From Pseudopyrenochaeta lycopersici (lineage: Eukaryota > Ascomycota > Dothideomycetes > Pleosporales > Pseudopyrenochaetaceae): a stretch of DNA of 64,000 nt. Both the position numbers and the translations under genes were made by a program. Of this stretch, positions 22,628-34,447 are shown piece after piece (position 1 is the first letter of the stretch; each line of letters begins with the position of its first letter). The DNA lies in contig NHZP01000013.1 in the NCBI GenBank assembly GCA_003313425.1, positions 558,001 through 622,000 on the forward strand, in the 5' to 3' direction. The notes beneath the pieces were generated by a model that did not search any database, was not told where the DNA came from, and saw only the letters and a program-made list of their open reading frames with translations.

Positions 22628-25600
22628 ATGCGTTTAGACGTCAAGGTACGGCACAATGCGCAATTTCGCATGCTGGCTGTGTAGCATGACAACTAATGCC
22701 ACTTTGCATGTAGAGACAGCTTTTTGCGCGATCGGAGCGAGTGAAGGGTGAGCTAGTCTCCAGAGGACGTCTCCTGGCTTTCAGGTCCAAAGTGCTAACA
22801 TTTCGCAGGCATTGGTAGGAATTGTATTCTCTTCAGAGATATACGCCGCTAAACTCTTCGAAAGACTTTCATCCCACCGAGCCATGGATCCTCACGACCT
22901 TGTACAGTGGTACGTATCATTTGGCGAAGACTTGAGGTTTTGGCCGAGGGCTGACAGAGGCAGGACACGTCCACATCTGGTCCTATATCACTCAATCCAT
23001 CGTCAAGACCTTCGAGCTCACCGATGTACCCGTCCGCGCCGGCCGTTTCGTTGCAAGAAAGAATTGGATCGTCGCAGGTGAGACTCGATTGCTACGCATT
23101 TCCCGAGACGCTAGGGTTGACGCAGCTTGACAACAGGCTCTGACGACTTTCAACTGCGCGTGTACAACTACAACACCTCGGAGAAGGTCACATCTTTCGA
23201 GGCACATCCCGATTACATTCGTGCCATCGCTGTGCACCCGACACAACCTTTCGTCTTGACCGCCAGTGTGGGTAGCTCCATAAAGAGGAGAATGGACTTT
23301 GGCTAATGCGGCTCTAGGATGATATGACAATAAAGCTGTGGGATTGGGATAAGTCATGGAAATGTATATGCACCAGCCTTGGTCCTATCATGGGATTGCG
23401 CTGACGACTATCAGGTGTTCAAGAATTTGCTGGCCACCAGCACTACGTTATGGGCATCGCCATCAACCCCAAAGATCCCAATACATTCGCCTCGGCATGT
23501 TTGGATAGGACGGTCAAGATATGGTCTCTCGGCAGCTCGACCCCTAATTTCACGCTCGAGGCTCATGAGACCAAGGGTGTTAACTTCATTGATTACTACC
23601 CGCAGTCTGACAAACCATACCTCCTTACAACGTCCGATGATCGCACGGTCAAGGTGTGGGATTATACCACCAAGGCTTTGATTGCGACGCTCGAGGGCCA
23701 CACATCGAACGTCAGCTTCGCAGTTTATCACCCCGAACTTCCAGTCATCATTTCCGGTTCTGAAGATGGCACTATCAAGATCTGGCACTCCTCAACCTAC
23801 CGGTTAGAACAGTCGCTGAACTATGGCCTGGAGCGTGCTTGGTGTGTAGCGTACCAAAAGGGCAAGAACGGTGTTGCGCTAGGTTTCGACGATGGTGCCG
23901 TAGTCATCACTATGGGCCGTGAAGAGCCGGCTGTCAGTATGGATGCTGGAGGAAAATTGTTGTGGGCAAGGCATAATGACATTCTTACCGCTGTCATCAA
24001 GGGCAGTGACCAGCTGAAAGATGCTGAACGCCTAACGCTCCCGAGCAAGGACCTTGGCTCAACCGAAATATATCCCCAGTCATTGCTTCACTCTCCAAAC
24101 GGACGATTCGTGGCTGTTTCCGGTGATGGCGAGTACATTATTTATACTGCGCTTGCCCTCCGTAACCAGGCCTTTGGATCTGCCCTGGACTTCTGCTGGG
24201 CCTCGAAAGAGCACGACAAGGACTACGCTATCCGGGAATCGTCAACAAGTGTCAAGATCTTTCGGAACTTCAAGGAAAGGAGCGTGTTGAACGTAGGCTT
24301 CTCGGCTGATGGGCTGAGTGGTGGTGTTCTCCTTGGTGTGAAGGGACAGGGTGGCATCGGTCTATTTGACTGGGACTCAGGCGCCTTGGTCCGCAGGATC
24401 GAAGTTGATCCGAAGAGCGTGTACTGGTCCGAGAGTGGTGAGCTCGTTACCCTGGCTACCGAAGACACATTTTACGTTCTGCGATACTCGAGAGAGAACT
24501 ATCTCGAGGCGGTTCAGAATGGTGACGTGGATGAGGATGGTGCCGAATCTGCATTCGAAGTTGTTTGCGACATCAACGAGAGGTATGTCGCCCACTGAAC
24601 TTTTGTGAAATACATAAAGCTAATGCACTAATAGCGTACGCACGGGTACCTGGGTTGGAGATTGCTTCATCTATACCAACAGCACAAACCGCCTGAACTA
24701 CCTAGTCGGTGACCAAACCTACACCATCTCCCATTTTGACTCACCGCACTACCTCCTCGGCTACCTTCCCCGAGACTCAAGAATCTACGTTGCAGATAAG
24801 GATGTCAACGTTGTCTCTTTTGCGCTTTCGTTGGCTGTCGTCGAGTATCAGACTCTCATTCTTCGTGGTGATCTCGAGGCCGCAGAGGAAACACTTCCGT
24901 CTGTGCCGAAAGACCAAAATAACAAGATTGCAAGATTCTTGGAGGGTCAAGGGTACAAAGATATGGCACTGAAAGTTGCTACGGATCCGGAGCACCGCTT
25001 CGATCTTGCGCTGAGCTTGGGTGATCTGCAACAAGCGGTCGAAATTGCAAGGGAACAGGACACAGAACACAAGTGGAAGACTGTCGGTGACGCCGCGCTC
25101 GCCGCTTGGGACGTCAAACTGGCCCAGGAATGTTTTGTCAAAGCCAAGGACCTTGGATCTCTGCTCCTGGTCTTCTCAGCAACGTCTGATCAGTCTGGGC
25201 TAAGAGAATTGGCCAGTCTAGCGGAAACAGCGACGGCGAATAACGTCGCCTTCTCTGCGCTTTGGCAGATCGGTGATGTACAGGCTTGTATCGATCTACT
25301 TGTGAAGACAAATCGGCTTGCAGAAGCTGTCCTCTTCAGCCAAACATACAAACCAAGTACAACATCTGGGCTGGTCAAGCAATGGAAAGAGAGTCTAGAG
25401 AAAGAGAACAAGACAAAGGTCGCGAGGCTATTGGGTGCGCCGCCATCTGATGGAGAAGGCGATGCGGAGATGTTCCCGGAGTGGGAAGAATACCTGCGAT
25501 TGGAGAAGGAGGGTGGTACCGTCGAGGACCTACTTGTTCAGGAGGATGAGGCTGACGCCGAGGACGCTGAGGAAGAAGTCGTAGCGGATGGAGAGGAGGA

Positions 25601-25661
25601 GGATGACGATGACGATGAAGATGACGAATCAGAAGAAGAAGAAGACGACAGGAAGGAGTAA
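22628..25661 (+). CDS. SEC27: Coatomer subunit beta-prime (COPI)
   Basis: Nine exons keep frame: 22628-22645, 22714-22747, 22809-22814, 22865-22909, 22964-23077, 23137-23267, 23318-23363, 23415-24582 and 24635-25661. They give 862 residues, close to the family length. Beta-prime COP is part of the COPI cage that carries cargo from Golgi to ER and binds dilysine signals. The N-terminus [18 protein letters not shown] and the repeated WD40 blades ([47 protein letters not shown]) form the usual double propeller over about residues 1-600. An alpha-solenoid follows, and an acidic tail of Glu/Asp runs ends the protein. The 6-nt third exon is required to encode the Gly-Ile of VKGIDFHP. Intron density is concentrated in the first 800 bp. 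Confidence 0.96.
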
Positions 25662-26248
25662 AGTCTTAAAAGCCAGACGCTGTTCTTTAAGATAGCGCTC
25701 TTGGGGTGACTGTGGGTACTTAGAGACGGTGTCGTGCCTTGATGTCTTGGAATCATCAAATGTAGTGTAAGGAAAATGCCAACATGATATAGCTGTTCAT
25801 GATTGCTTCAGTGCTAGTTGCGGTTTCGAGTGCCCACATGCGCATAACAACCAAGGCCCTTTGGTGGAGAAGCCGGTTTTCGCAAGTAGTTATGCTAACA
25901 ACGTATCTTGGACTCGAGCTACATCGTATTCATGACGAAGTGCCAGAATATTTCTCCAGCGACATGCAGCGTTGAGATGACTGCTTCAAATCAGCTACTA
26001 CGCACTCATATGGAGTCCGTTGCCACTACATGGGGTGATGAAGTAGCTCTTCAAATATTGATCTTGGGTATTTCCAGCGAATGATGAATGGAACCTTTGG
26101 GCACGGGTATGTCCCTATTCTCTCTACGACGTGCCATCCCATATGGCTTTTGTACAATTTTTTTTGGGGGAAACTTCAGATGCAAACCTGGTGTTCGCGA
26201 CTTGCATTTTAATCTTACAATACTAAGGCTTCTTCCCGGCCTTGTAGT
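25662..26248. other. Intergenic between convergent genes
   Basis: 3' flanks of the coatomer and TIM21 genes. A T/G homopolymer stretch lies at about 26158-26170. No gene seen. Confidence 0.5.
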
Positions 26249-27149
26249 CTACCACCATCTTGCGCCGAATATTTTCGGTGCTACCTTTTCTTTCTTTTCC
26301 TCGGCCACCAGGTCAATTCGCTGATGCCCTTTGACGTCTACTGCTAGTGTTTCGTACTCGTACTCATTCTGGCTCGGCCTCTTGCTCAAGTGTACATGCA
26401 CCACGCCCTGACCAAGGGGTCCTTCGACGTAGAATTTGAACCTCAGATGTTCGGTGCCCCACTTGTCCGTCTCGGTAGTGCTACTGATGTAGCGATTTCG
26501 AGCCCACCGCGACCAAGACGATTCGCCGTGGGCGGAAATCTGGGCACCGGGGCCTAGGAGCTTTTGGCAGCGCGAGTCGGACCGGATGAGGGTGGTTGCC
26601 CGGTTGAAGTGAGCGGTCTTAGAGGAGGGAGAGAAGACGTCGGAGAAGAGAAAGTAGCCCACGCCGCCCTCGGAGTGGATGAGCACCAGGTTTCACCATT
26701 GCACAAGCAGGTCGTGGATTGGAACTTACCGTAGCGATAATTCCTACCAGCACAACAACGAGATTGAAGCTCTGCTGCGTCGTCCGCACTGCCTTCTCTC
26801 CCGGGGAAAGATCAGACCACCGCACTTGCCCTGTGTCTCCGGTCAGGGTAATAGATTTCCTTTGAGGCTGCGTGGTAGGGTTGGGCGTGGAGCTGTGCGT
26901 AGCCTGCACATGGCGACTTGTCGAGAAAGCTGTGCGACCGACCCGTGTTCTGCGACTTGACGATGGTTGTATGCGTGGAAGCAGGAGGGATGGGCGGAGG
27001 TGCGAGATCGCTTCGGTAGGGCGATACATGGCTGTCATTGTGAATGCTGCTGCACGTGAAGGGCGGGCTGTTGATGCTTGGGCGGAGCGGAGGTGGAGCT
27101 TGTGATGGTGGCGTTGGATGCGGGCCAAGACCGAGGCTGCGAGCCGCAT
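26249..27149 (-). CDS. TIM21: Mitochondrial import inner membrane translocase subunit Tim21
   Basis: Exons 27149-26730 and 26668-26249 give 279 residues. Tim21 is an inner-membrane TIM23 subunit that contacts Tom22 and links presequence import to respiratory complexes. The N-terminus is basic and Ser/Arg-rich (ASVLARIQRHHHKLHLRSAQ), fitting a mitochondrial presequence. The membrane segment FNLVVVLVGIIAT continues across the intron into GGVGYFLFSDVFSPSSKTAH. The intermembrane-space domain contains ISAHGESSWSRWARNR and HLRFKFYVEGPLGQGVVHVH, typical of Tim21. The intron (26729-26669) has a GTAAGT donor. The final residues (KIFGARWW) are unusual, and the true end could differ by an unrecognised intron. 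The start codon lies 144 bp from the MSP1 start on the other strand. Confidence 0.9.
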
Positions 27150-27293
27150 CTTGCGGGCCGATCTGGGTCTAACTTTTGGATGGACAACGCATTGCGTAGT
27201 GACACTTCATACTCTTGAATCGCTGTTCTTGCTCTCCATTGCTACGCGCCTCTTACCTTTTTTTCAAGTCGACGAGGCAGAAAGAGAGGCAAA
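27150..27293. promoter_or_regulatory. Shared promoter of TIM21 and MSP1
   Basis: Only 144 bp separate the two divergent start codons, so both genes must use this space for promoter and leader. Short CT-rich tracts (CTCTCC, CCTTTTTTTC) lie next to the MSP1 ATG. Both products act at mitochondria. Confidence 0.6.
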
Positions 27294-28849
27294 ATGAGTT
27301 CAAATAAGAAGAGCAGCCTCACGGGTTACCTCCCCGACATCCTCATGGCAGCCGCAGCTGTATGTTCGCATTCTCTTAACGCGTCCTGTATCCTTCTCAG
27401 CACCCCCCCCAACACGCTCCCACCTGCCCCTGCGATCGCAAACTGATCCTTGCACCAGCCTCTAATAGCCTACTTCGTCATCCGCAACCTCCTCTCGCGT
27501 CTTGACCCGGAAGCTCAACAGAAGGAAGAAGCACGCGCCAAAGCCTCCGCCGCGAATCGTAAGCTCGATGCCATTCTGACAAGTAAAAGGCGGAAGAGCT
27601 ATGGCGAATATGACAGTGAAGAGGAGACGGAGAGGGGAAGTAGACGGCCAAGGATACAGGACCTCAACTTAAATACCTACGAGCAGACGATTGCTATGGA
27701 AGTCGTTGCGCCTGAGGAAATTCCCGTGAGTTTTGACGGTACGTTTCAACCCAGAGACCAGAGTATATTGGCTGGAATTGCTCGAGCGTTGTGGACATAC
27801 ACTAAGAAGTTCCCAGACATTGGCGGTCTCGACTCGATAATTGAAGAACTCAAAGAATCCGTCATCTACCCCCTCACAATGCCACATCTCTACTCGCACA
27901 GTTCATCCCTGCTCAGCGCTCCAAGCGGCGTCTTGCTATATGGTCCTCCAGGATGTGGCAAAACCATGCTTGCAAAGGCGCTGGCGCATGAGTCTGGCGC
28001 CTGCTTCATTAACCTGCATATCTCGACTCTGACAGAAAAGTGGTATGGCGACAGTAACAAACTGGTGAATGCAGTTTTCAGTCTGGCGAGAAAGCTGCAG
28101 CCGAGTATCGTGTTCATTGACGAGATTGATGCAGTGCTGGGACAGAGGAGGAGCGGAGAGCATGAAGCGAGTGGTATGGTGAAAGCTGAGTACGTATAAC
28201 ATCCCGCTTGAATTACCCCATGCAAGCGTAGAATTAATGTGGACTTAGGTTCATGACCCACTGGGATGGACTCGCCTCCAGCACATCCACTGGTACATCG
28301 ATTCCACAACGTATCTGTATCCTCGGCGCCACAAACCGTATCCAGGACATTGACGAAGCCATTCTGCGCCGCATGCCTAAGAAATTCCCTGTTGCCCTTC
28401 CTAACGCCTCCCAACGACATAACATCTTCTCGCTCATCCTACGCGGCACCAAGGTAGATACCAAGAACTTCGACATGGATTACTTAGTTCGCGTATCCGC
28501 AGGAATGTCCGGCTCAGATATTAAGGAGGCGTGCAGAGACGCTGCGATGGGACCTGTGAGGGAGTACATCAGAAGAAAGAAGGCGGATGGAACCTTGAGG
28601 AGTAGTAAAGGAGTTGCTCAAGGGGACGTGCGAGGGCTGAGAACAGAGGACTTCTTCGGGCGGGGAAAGGGACTTCGCGAGCTGAGCACAGTTGACGACA
28701 CGCGAGAAGAGATGAACGCTAGAGTACGAAGCAGGATACACACGACGTCCGAGTCAGAAGAAATCAGCAGCAGTGACAGCACAGCAAGTGGCGAGGACAC
28801 ATTTAAGGACTCGGCGTACCAGGACATTGAGGCCACGGCGGCGAGGTAG
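27294..28849 (+). CDS. MSP1: Outer mitochondrial membrane AAA ATPase Msp1/ATAD1
   Basis: Exons 27294-27359, 27459-27738, 27817-28189 and 28249-28849 give 439 residues. Msp1 extracts mislocalised tail-anchored proteins and stalled precursors from the outer mitochondrial membrane. A short N-terminal membrane anchor ([15 protein letters not shown]) is followed by a charged linker. The AAA domain opens with DDIGGL near residue 116, restored by splicing out 27739-27816. Walker A is GPPGCGKT at about 158-165, Walker B is IVFIDEID at about 213-220, and the Arg-finger region is [11 protein letters not shown] preceded by [12 protein letters not shown]. The C-terminal 90 residues are Ser/Glu/Asp-rich, longer than in yeast. 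It shares a promoter with TIM21. Confidence 0.95.
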
Positions 28850-29480
28850 CACATGTCCTGGCCTGCGTGAAGGGGATTGACAGTGTGGATGCGCTGCCTT
28901 GTTTATATATGTTTGGAGATATCGTATTGATGGTTTTGCGTACATATGGGCGGCGTTCATGAGGCTCAGACTCAGCTCAACGAGGCGTTCGGAAGGCCAA
29001 TAGCGAGCTAGACATTAGAGGGTGTGGTGATACCAAATGGATCTTTTCCGCTTCTACCTCAGAACAGAAAGCTATCGAAGCTATATCTCACAATGCTTCC
29101 AAGATGTGAGGGCACCGAGACGAGGGTCCTGACTTCTCTGAGTCATTAATGTTGGCAAAACAGTAAATCATGTCGTGTACTTCCAATGATGTGTGCTCCA
29201 CTAGGTATAAGTAGCTGACTCATGGTCTTACTCTAGTTAGACACCAACGCCATGGACTTCAGACACTGAAGTAGTTCAATAACACTGCCACTAAAGGATT
29301 TCCTACTACGCGTATGGTTGTTGTGTACAACCAGTTCTTCAAAACACAGCCTTGATTGGTTCATAAGTTTGCGAACTGTTTTGAGTCGGCTGCTGCTTCT
29401 ATGTCCAAAACGGAGGACAGCAACGTAGTGGTTGCATTATCGCTCAAACTCCTCACAGACTGCGTTCATGTTTGAAAATA
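28850..29480. other. Intergenic between convergent genes
   Basis: 3' flanks of MSP1 and the hydrolase gene. No open frame with start, splice or domain support. Confidence 0.5.
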
Positions 29481-30199
29481 TTATTTCCAGCCCAGTTTCA
29501 ATTTTTCAATCGCTTCGCTCTCTTGGACAACGTCAGCCATCTTAGCGTTCATGTCGAAGATATTTGCGTCGTGAACGGCAAGTGACCTGTCACCGCAAGC
29601 TTCGCTAACAACCTGAGAAAGATAATCAGAGACTTGCGATACGATTCATGGCATGCCAAGTTGCGTACCATTGGTCGGTAGCCAAGGCACATGGCGTCGA
29701 GGGTGCTCGCACGCACACAGCCGCTCGTACTGACGCCACATATCACCAACGTATCAATGCCCTTGAGCTGAAGTCGTGTGCTGAGGTCTGTCGCGAAGAA
29801 AGCGCTTGGATAGCGTTTGGAAATGACGAATTCTCCCTCCATGGGCTCCAGTCCTGGAACCCAACTCTCCAGGCCTGTTTCATTGCCTTTCTGGAATACC
29901 TTTAGAAGAGGTGCTTTGCAGAAGAAGACTCCAGCGTCTGACATGTCCGGCTCCGTGTATTCAACTCTAGTCCATATCAATGGCGATCGCCCTTCGCGAG
30001 CGGCAGCGACCAGTCTTGCGATTGATGCAGGTGCAGCTGCAGAGGCAGGGTTCGAGCTTGTATCTAACGGACTGTCCTTACTCCAGTACGCATTGCAAAC
30101 ATCAATAAGCAGCAGCGCGGGTTTACTTCCCCATCCTATCTTTTGCGCAAAACCGGACTCCAAGTAACCATGGTGGTCCGCGTGGTCCTTCGGACTCAT
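29481..30199 (-). CDS. Isochorismatase-fold amidohydrolase, N-carbamoylsarcosine amidase-like
   Basis: Exons 30199-29669 and 29612-29481 give 220 residues. The fold is a cysteine hydrolase with an Asp-Lys-Cys triad. The Asp is in PALLLIDVCNAYW, and the catalytic Cys is in GVSTSGCVRASTLDAMCLGY, a motif characteristic of the N-carbamoylsarcosine amidase branch. After splicing the sequence runs on as VVSEACGDRSLAVHDANIFD, which is also family-typical. Known members release ammonia and CO2 from N-carbamoylsarcosine in creatinine breakdown, but many fungal relatives have unknown substrates, so the exact reaction is inferred. No signal peptide is visible, so it is probably cytosolic or peroxisomal. 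It diverges from a Zn2Cys6 regulator 457 bp away. Confidence 0.85.
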
Positions 30200-30656
30200 G
30201 ATATTGTTGTTTCTGGTCTAAAGGAAAGTGGCGATCGAGAGCGAGGAGTCAGCATTTTGCCCCCATCTTAACGCTACGATGTGGATCCATCACCGCCTAC
30301 AGTCTGCGGCACGTGCAAGTGTTAGAAACATACGCATAGAGCTACGCGACGGTCGGAGCAGTTCATCGGCCGTTGATACGCCTTTGGCGGCTGCAGGCAT
30401 CCGTCAGGTGCAACCTCCGGACGATCAATCTACCGACCGGATACCCGAGGTATCGGCGATTTATTCGAGGCACCGCCACATGGGAACCTCGTTTGCATGT
30501 TTCCCCATGGAAGTCGCTGCAATGAGACGTCTCCCGATATTGCGAATCGGCCCAGCAGTGTGGTGTTGACATTTGGTGCGCCCTTTGTGCACGCGCCTGG
30601 CTTCCTTCACACCTGAAGAAGGTCGACCCGTACTCTCGGCGATCGGACTTCCCCAC
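30200..30656. promoter_or_regulatory. Divergent promoter of hydrolase and Zn2Cys6 regulator
   Basis: 457 bp between opposing start codons. It contains several CGG/CCG triplets, for example CTCCGGACG and GACCGGATACCCGAGG near 30414-30450. Such triplets are the half-sites Zn2Cys6 proteins usually bind, but no clear paired site is asserted. Confidence 0.4.
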
Positions 30657-32678
30657 ATGAGCGTGCATCAGGCCGCGGAGACCGAAAGGCCTCCCAGATC
30701 TCCCGTGCCTGCCAGCTCCATTCCCACTATGGAGGCAAGAGAAGGAAGGACTGGAAACGCATTTGCATGCGAAAGGTGTCGCAAACACAAAGTACGATGT
30801 GTTCCTTCAGACACCGCTGGTATCTGCCAAAGGTATGCTCTTCATTCGCGTTGTGTCTACTCACTATAATATATGCTTTAGGTGCCAGAAAGCCCGGGTT
30901 GAATGTGTCGAGCATGTTGCGCGCAGACGGCCAGCAAAAATAAGAAATGATAGCCAGGCACCTCACAGAATACGCGACTTCGACAAGAAACTGGACAAAC
31001 TTTCCGCTATTGTTGCGACAATGGCACCTTCTTCGCCTCAAATTTCCTTGCCCTCGGTTACCACCATTCCTTCACAACTTACGGAGAGCTCTCAGCAACC
31101 GCCGACAATCACTCCCGCTCCAACAGCGTCTGCATCTTTGATTTCCAAAACGCCAATCCTTCCAGTCCCTGGGCCAAAATCTGAAGACTCTCTCCCATTC
31201 TGGGAATCTATGGATGACACATTGTCTTGTCTTGGGCGACTGGATCCCGTCATTCAATCGATTAGCCTAATACACATGCAGATATTGGTTGATAACTACC
31301 GGAATATGGTCGACTTCTTCCCATTCGTAGCATTACCGAACGACTGCTCTTGTCGGGGTCTTGTCCAGAACCGCCCCATGTTGATGTTTGCCGTGCTGAC
31401 GGTTGCATCTTACGATTCGGTACATCTGCAGCTAACACTGAGCCGCGAGTTCCGAAAGGTTATCATGGTCAAAATAATGAATGGTGAGAAGAGCTTGGAT
31501 TTGCTCCAGGCGCTGCTGGTTTTCATAGCTTGGCACCACCATTATATGGACGCTCAGGCTGTCTCTGTTCCCATGCTACTTCAACTGTGCGTGGGTATTG
31601 CTAGCGACCTTGGATTAGACAACATTGCCACAGCGGTACGAAGCCCACTGCAGAAAGGCGATTTTAGAGATAGCGAAGCGAAGCGGGCATATCTGGGGTG
31701 CTACTATTTGACATCCAACATCGCTTTGATGGAACCAGGCAAAGCACGAAGTATGTCATACTCAAGTACACTCCGCAACTATGCATCAGAGTTGGCTTCA
31801 ACCTGGGGAACTAAGTCAGACGCCATGCTTCCTATCTTAATTGATGTTTGCCAGTATATAGAGGATATTGAGGAAACTTTTCTCAATCAGCCTGAGCAGG
31901 CGCTGGTCGCTCGCTCACAGGTCAAACGCTTGAGCGATAAATGGGAAAACATACGACTTGCTTCCAAGCTTCAAGCAAACGACTTCAGTAAGAAATACAA
32001 ACCCCAACAGAGGACTTTACTAACATTGATGAAGAAATGCTGCAGTGGTTGCAGCTCGCAGCGCGAGTGCATCTCTATAAGACTGCGGCCTTCGTCAAGC
32101 TTGCAGACCGAGACAACACACCATGGGCAGCTGGCTTTCAGCTGTCACTGCGTGTAAACTGCCTTCGCTCCATCGAACAGTTCCTTGAAAACAGCATGAA
32201 ACTCCCATCAAGTCAGTTTGAATTACTATCTCTAGTCGATTGGCTCAACCTGGTCATGACCACTACGAACTTGAGTAGATTAGCATTGCACTCTTCCCCG
32301 ATGCCTGGTTGGGATCCTACAGAGCTTCAGATCACTAAGTCATTCGAGTACTTCCGCGATCAAATTGTGTCACAAATGCCTCGGCCCCGGGACACTCAGG
32401 AGAACAACGAAGATGTGTTTGAACGTTTTCGTCGCATTACAGCAATGATGAGGACAGCCCTACACAATCCACTCAACCGAGGAAGCCCCACTGGCAGTAC
32501 TTTCGAGCTAGCAACAGGCTCCGGACGCACAGTGTCGCTACTGCAAGATTCGCCATTACCAAGACCTAATGGTATGGTCAATGGAGCGGAGACGCTCCCG
32601 AGCTTGTGGAAAGGCAGCCCGTCACTTGATATGAATAGTCATGAGTTCCACTGGCGGTTTCTGATGGGCACTGTTTAA
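30657..32678 (+). CDS. Zn2Cys6 transcription factor
   Basis: Exons 30657-30832, 30882-31987 and 32035-32678 give 641 residues. The N-terminal binuclear zinc cluster is split by the first intron: C-E-R-C-R-K-H-K-V-R-C, then VPSDTAGICQR, then CQKARVEC, matching C-x2-C-x6-C-x9-C-x2-C-x6-C. A short linker with FDKKLDKLSAIVATM may be a dimerisation helix. Middle-region blocks such as LLVFIAWHHHYMDAQAVSV and LCVGIASDLGLDN match the fungal-specific TF architecture. The C-terminus is Ser/Pro-rich. The start is ATG 30657; ATG 30729 in the same frame is possible and leaves the zinc cluster intact. The likely target is the divergent amidase-like gene, by position only. Confidence 0.87.
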
Positions 32679-32689
32679 TGATGCTAGTC

Positions 32690-33070
32690 GCTGAGCTTTC
32701 ATGCGAATCATATCAGAATAGTGGTTCCAGTTTCTGGGTCGATCCCTTCGCTAGCTGCTTGTCTACGGAGTGCTGCAAAGACGTGTGCGCCTTACCGCCA
32801 TGCTGGCGACAAATGGCGTTGTTCTGTCGCATTTCGGGACTGCACGTCAAGACCACCCGAAATACGACACTCACAATTCTATTACACAGGTATGGTAGTG
32901 AGCTGCGGCAACCATTCGATTCCTGACTAACTGCAGTAGTCAACTCCTTCGAGCGAGTTCGTATAATGAGTCTGACCAACGAGGCTGAGCGCATCATGAA
33001 CTTACCCAAGGCACTCCAAAAGGCAGACTCCACAAACGCAAAGGGCACAACACCATCATCGAGCACGTAA
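32690..33070 (+). other. Possible unassigned coding exons downstream of the regulator
   Basis: A plus-strand frame open from about 32694 to 32890 can be joined across a standard intron (GTATGG donor at 32891, TGACTAACTGCAG acceptor ending near 32937) to a second frame that ends with TAA near 33068. The second exon reads FERVRIMSLTNEAERIMNLP and is charged and helical, unlike random sequence. No upstream ATG is in frame, so this is either the 3' part of an alternative isoform of the regulator, a gene with an unseen first exon, or a remnant. Confidence 0.3.
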
Positions 33071-33640
33071 AATTTGTAGCACGCGCCCATCTGAAACTTT
33101 GCAATACAGAGACTGTGTTCCCAATCTGATGAACACCACTCTAATTTCTTGATACTATTTTCTCTTTGTTCGACTTTAAGTCTGCATTAAATAGGACACC
33201 TAGCCAATCCAATCTCGTTCCTAATGCACTTTTAATCCTCGACTTGGACGCACTGAGCTTCCCCCGCATCAAGCTCTTTGCTAGTGCAGCTTAGCCTTAA
33301 GCCATTGAACGTCGAAGGAGTATCACTTGACCCCAGCGGTCCTACACAGCCTCGACACCATATAGAAAATCGAAGAGATAAGAGGCATGTGTTGCGGTGT
33401 TTTCGAGAACTTTTGATCAAGTAGAATTGCCTATTGATTGCGCATCAGCAATTGCCTTGTAGCAGTAAGCTTACTTTTGACTACATTGCGAACTAGCATT
33501 CATCATTCGTACAGCATCAGATCATATCCAGAATATTGTCAGCTTGAGGTTCAATTTCTCATAAAGGCTGCCATTCAGAGGAACAAACAACGAATGCACC
33601 AGGCCCAGTGACGCTTACATATTCCAACAAATCGCCAACC
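33071..33640. other. Intergenic upstream of Gly-rich gene
   Basis: No gene seen. The sequence near 33600 leads into the ATG of the Gly-rich small protein. Confidence 0.45.
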
Positions 33641-33826
33641 ATGGGCTGCATGTCAAGCAAGGGCGACGAAGCGGATCCAGGCGCTTCAGCAGTGAAGATG
33701 GGCTACACCCCAGCCACCGTAGACTCAGGTGGTTCCGGTGCCGGGCATCACTCTGGAGGTCATCATACGTACGGGGGTGATGGCGGTGGTTACGGCGGAG
33801 ATTCTGGCGGTGGTGGCGGATGTTGA
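33641..33826 (+). CDS. Small Gly/His-rich protein with N-terminal MGC acylation motif
   Basis: A 61-residue single-exon frame begins MGCMSSKGDE. This fits the N-myristoylation consensus, with a cysteine at position 3 that is often palmitoylated, so membrane anchoring is plausible. The C-terminal half is Gly/His/Tyr/Asp-rich (HHSGGHHTYGGDGGGYGGDS) and ends GGGGGC, placing another cysteine at the very end. No known domain. A second, similarly Gly-rich open stretch follows at 34448-34651. Gene prediction programs often miss such low-complexity small proteins. The acylation motif and clean ATG context raise confidence; expression is unproven. Confidence 0.55.
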   Translation: MGCMSSKGDEADPGASAVKMGYTPATVDSGGSGAGHHSGGHHTYGGDGGGYGGDSGGGGGC

Positions 33827-34447
33827 ACTTCAACTATTGATAAAAGAAATAGCAACGACTCGGATCGTATTGGCAGCTGAAATTGTTTTTCATGTATTTC
33901 GGTTCTATTCCTCTGTTTTTTAACCGATGGGATCCTTCCCAACTTTTGACTTGTTAGCTTTTGCTCATCGTCATTTCGGGTACGCGCTGGTAGTTTTCAC
34001 AAAGTCAAACGATATTTAGCTGTTCGAGACCTATTTTAACAAATCATACATTACCCATTTTATATTGCGAAGCTTTTCCACCCCTGTCATTACGTCTTAT
34101 AGGGAGCACGTCTGCGTAAATGCGTGGATCATACGTAGGGCACGGTACGACCAAGGTAGCCTACCATAGCCAGCACCTTTCTAAACACATACTACCACAC
34201 TTTATATAAGCCATGATATGCACATTACACTTTAATTTTCCATCCCTAATTACCTAGACAACGAAACTTCTCGGTCTCTGGTTCTCAAAAGTTGGGGTGG
34301 ACGGGTACCACAAACGGCAGATGTCGGCTCCAACTATCAGTACGAATCTAATTCATTCTTGCAAGTCATCAATTGAATTCTTCCTCCATAACTTCCTCTC
34401 ATTCCTACAATTATGACGATGGAGTCATGTTTTTTGAGGTCTTCTAG
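33827..34447. other. Intergenic between the two Gly-rich frames
   Basis: No start codon could be linked by a phase-matched intron to the downstream Gly-rich frame, though a first exon for it would have to lie here. Confidence 0.4.
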
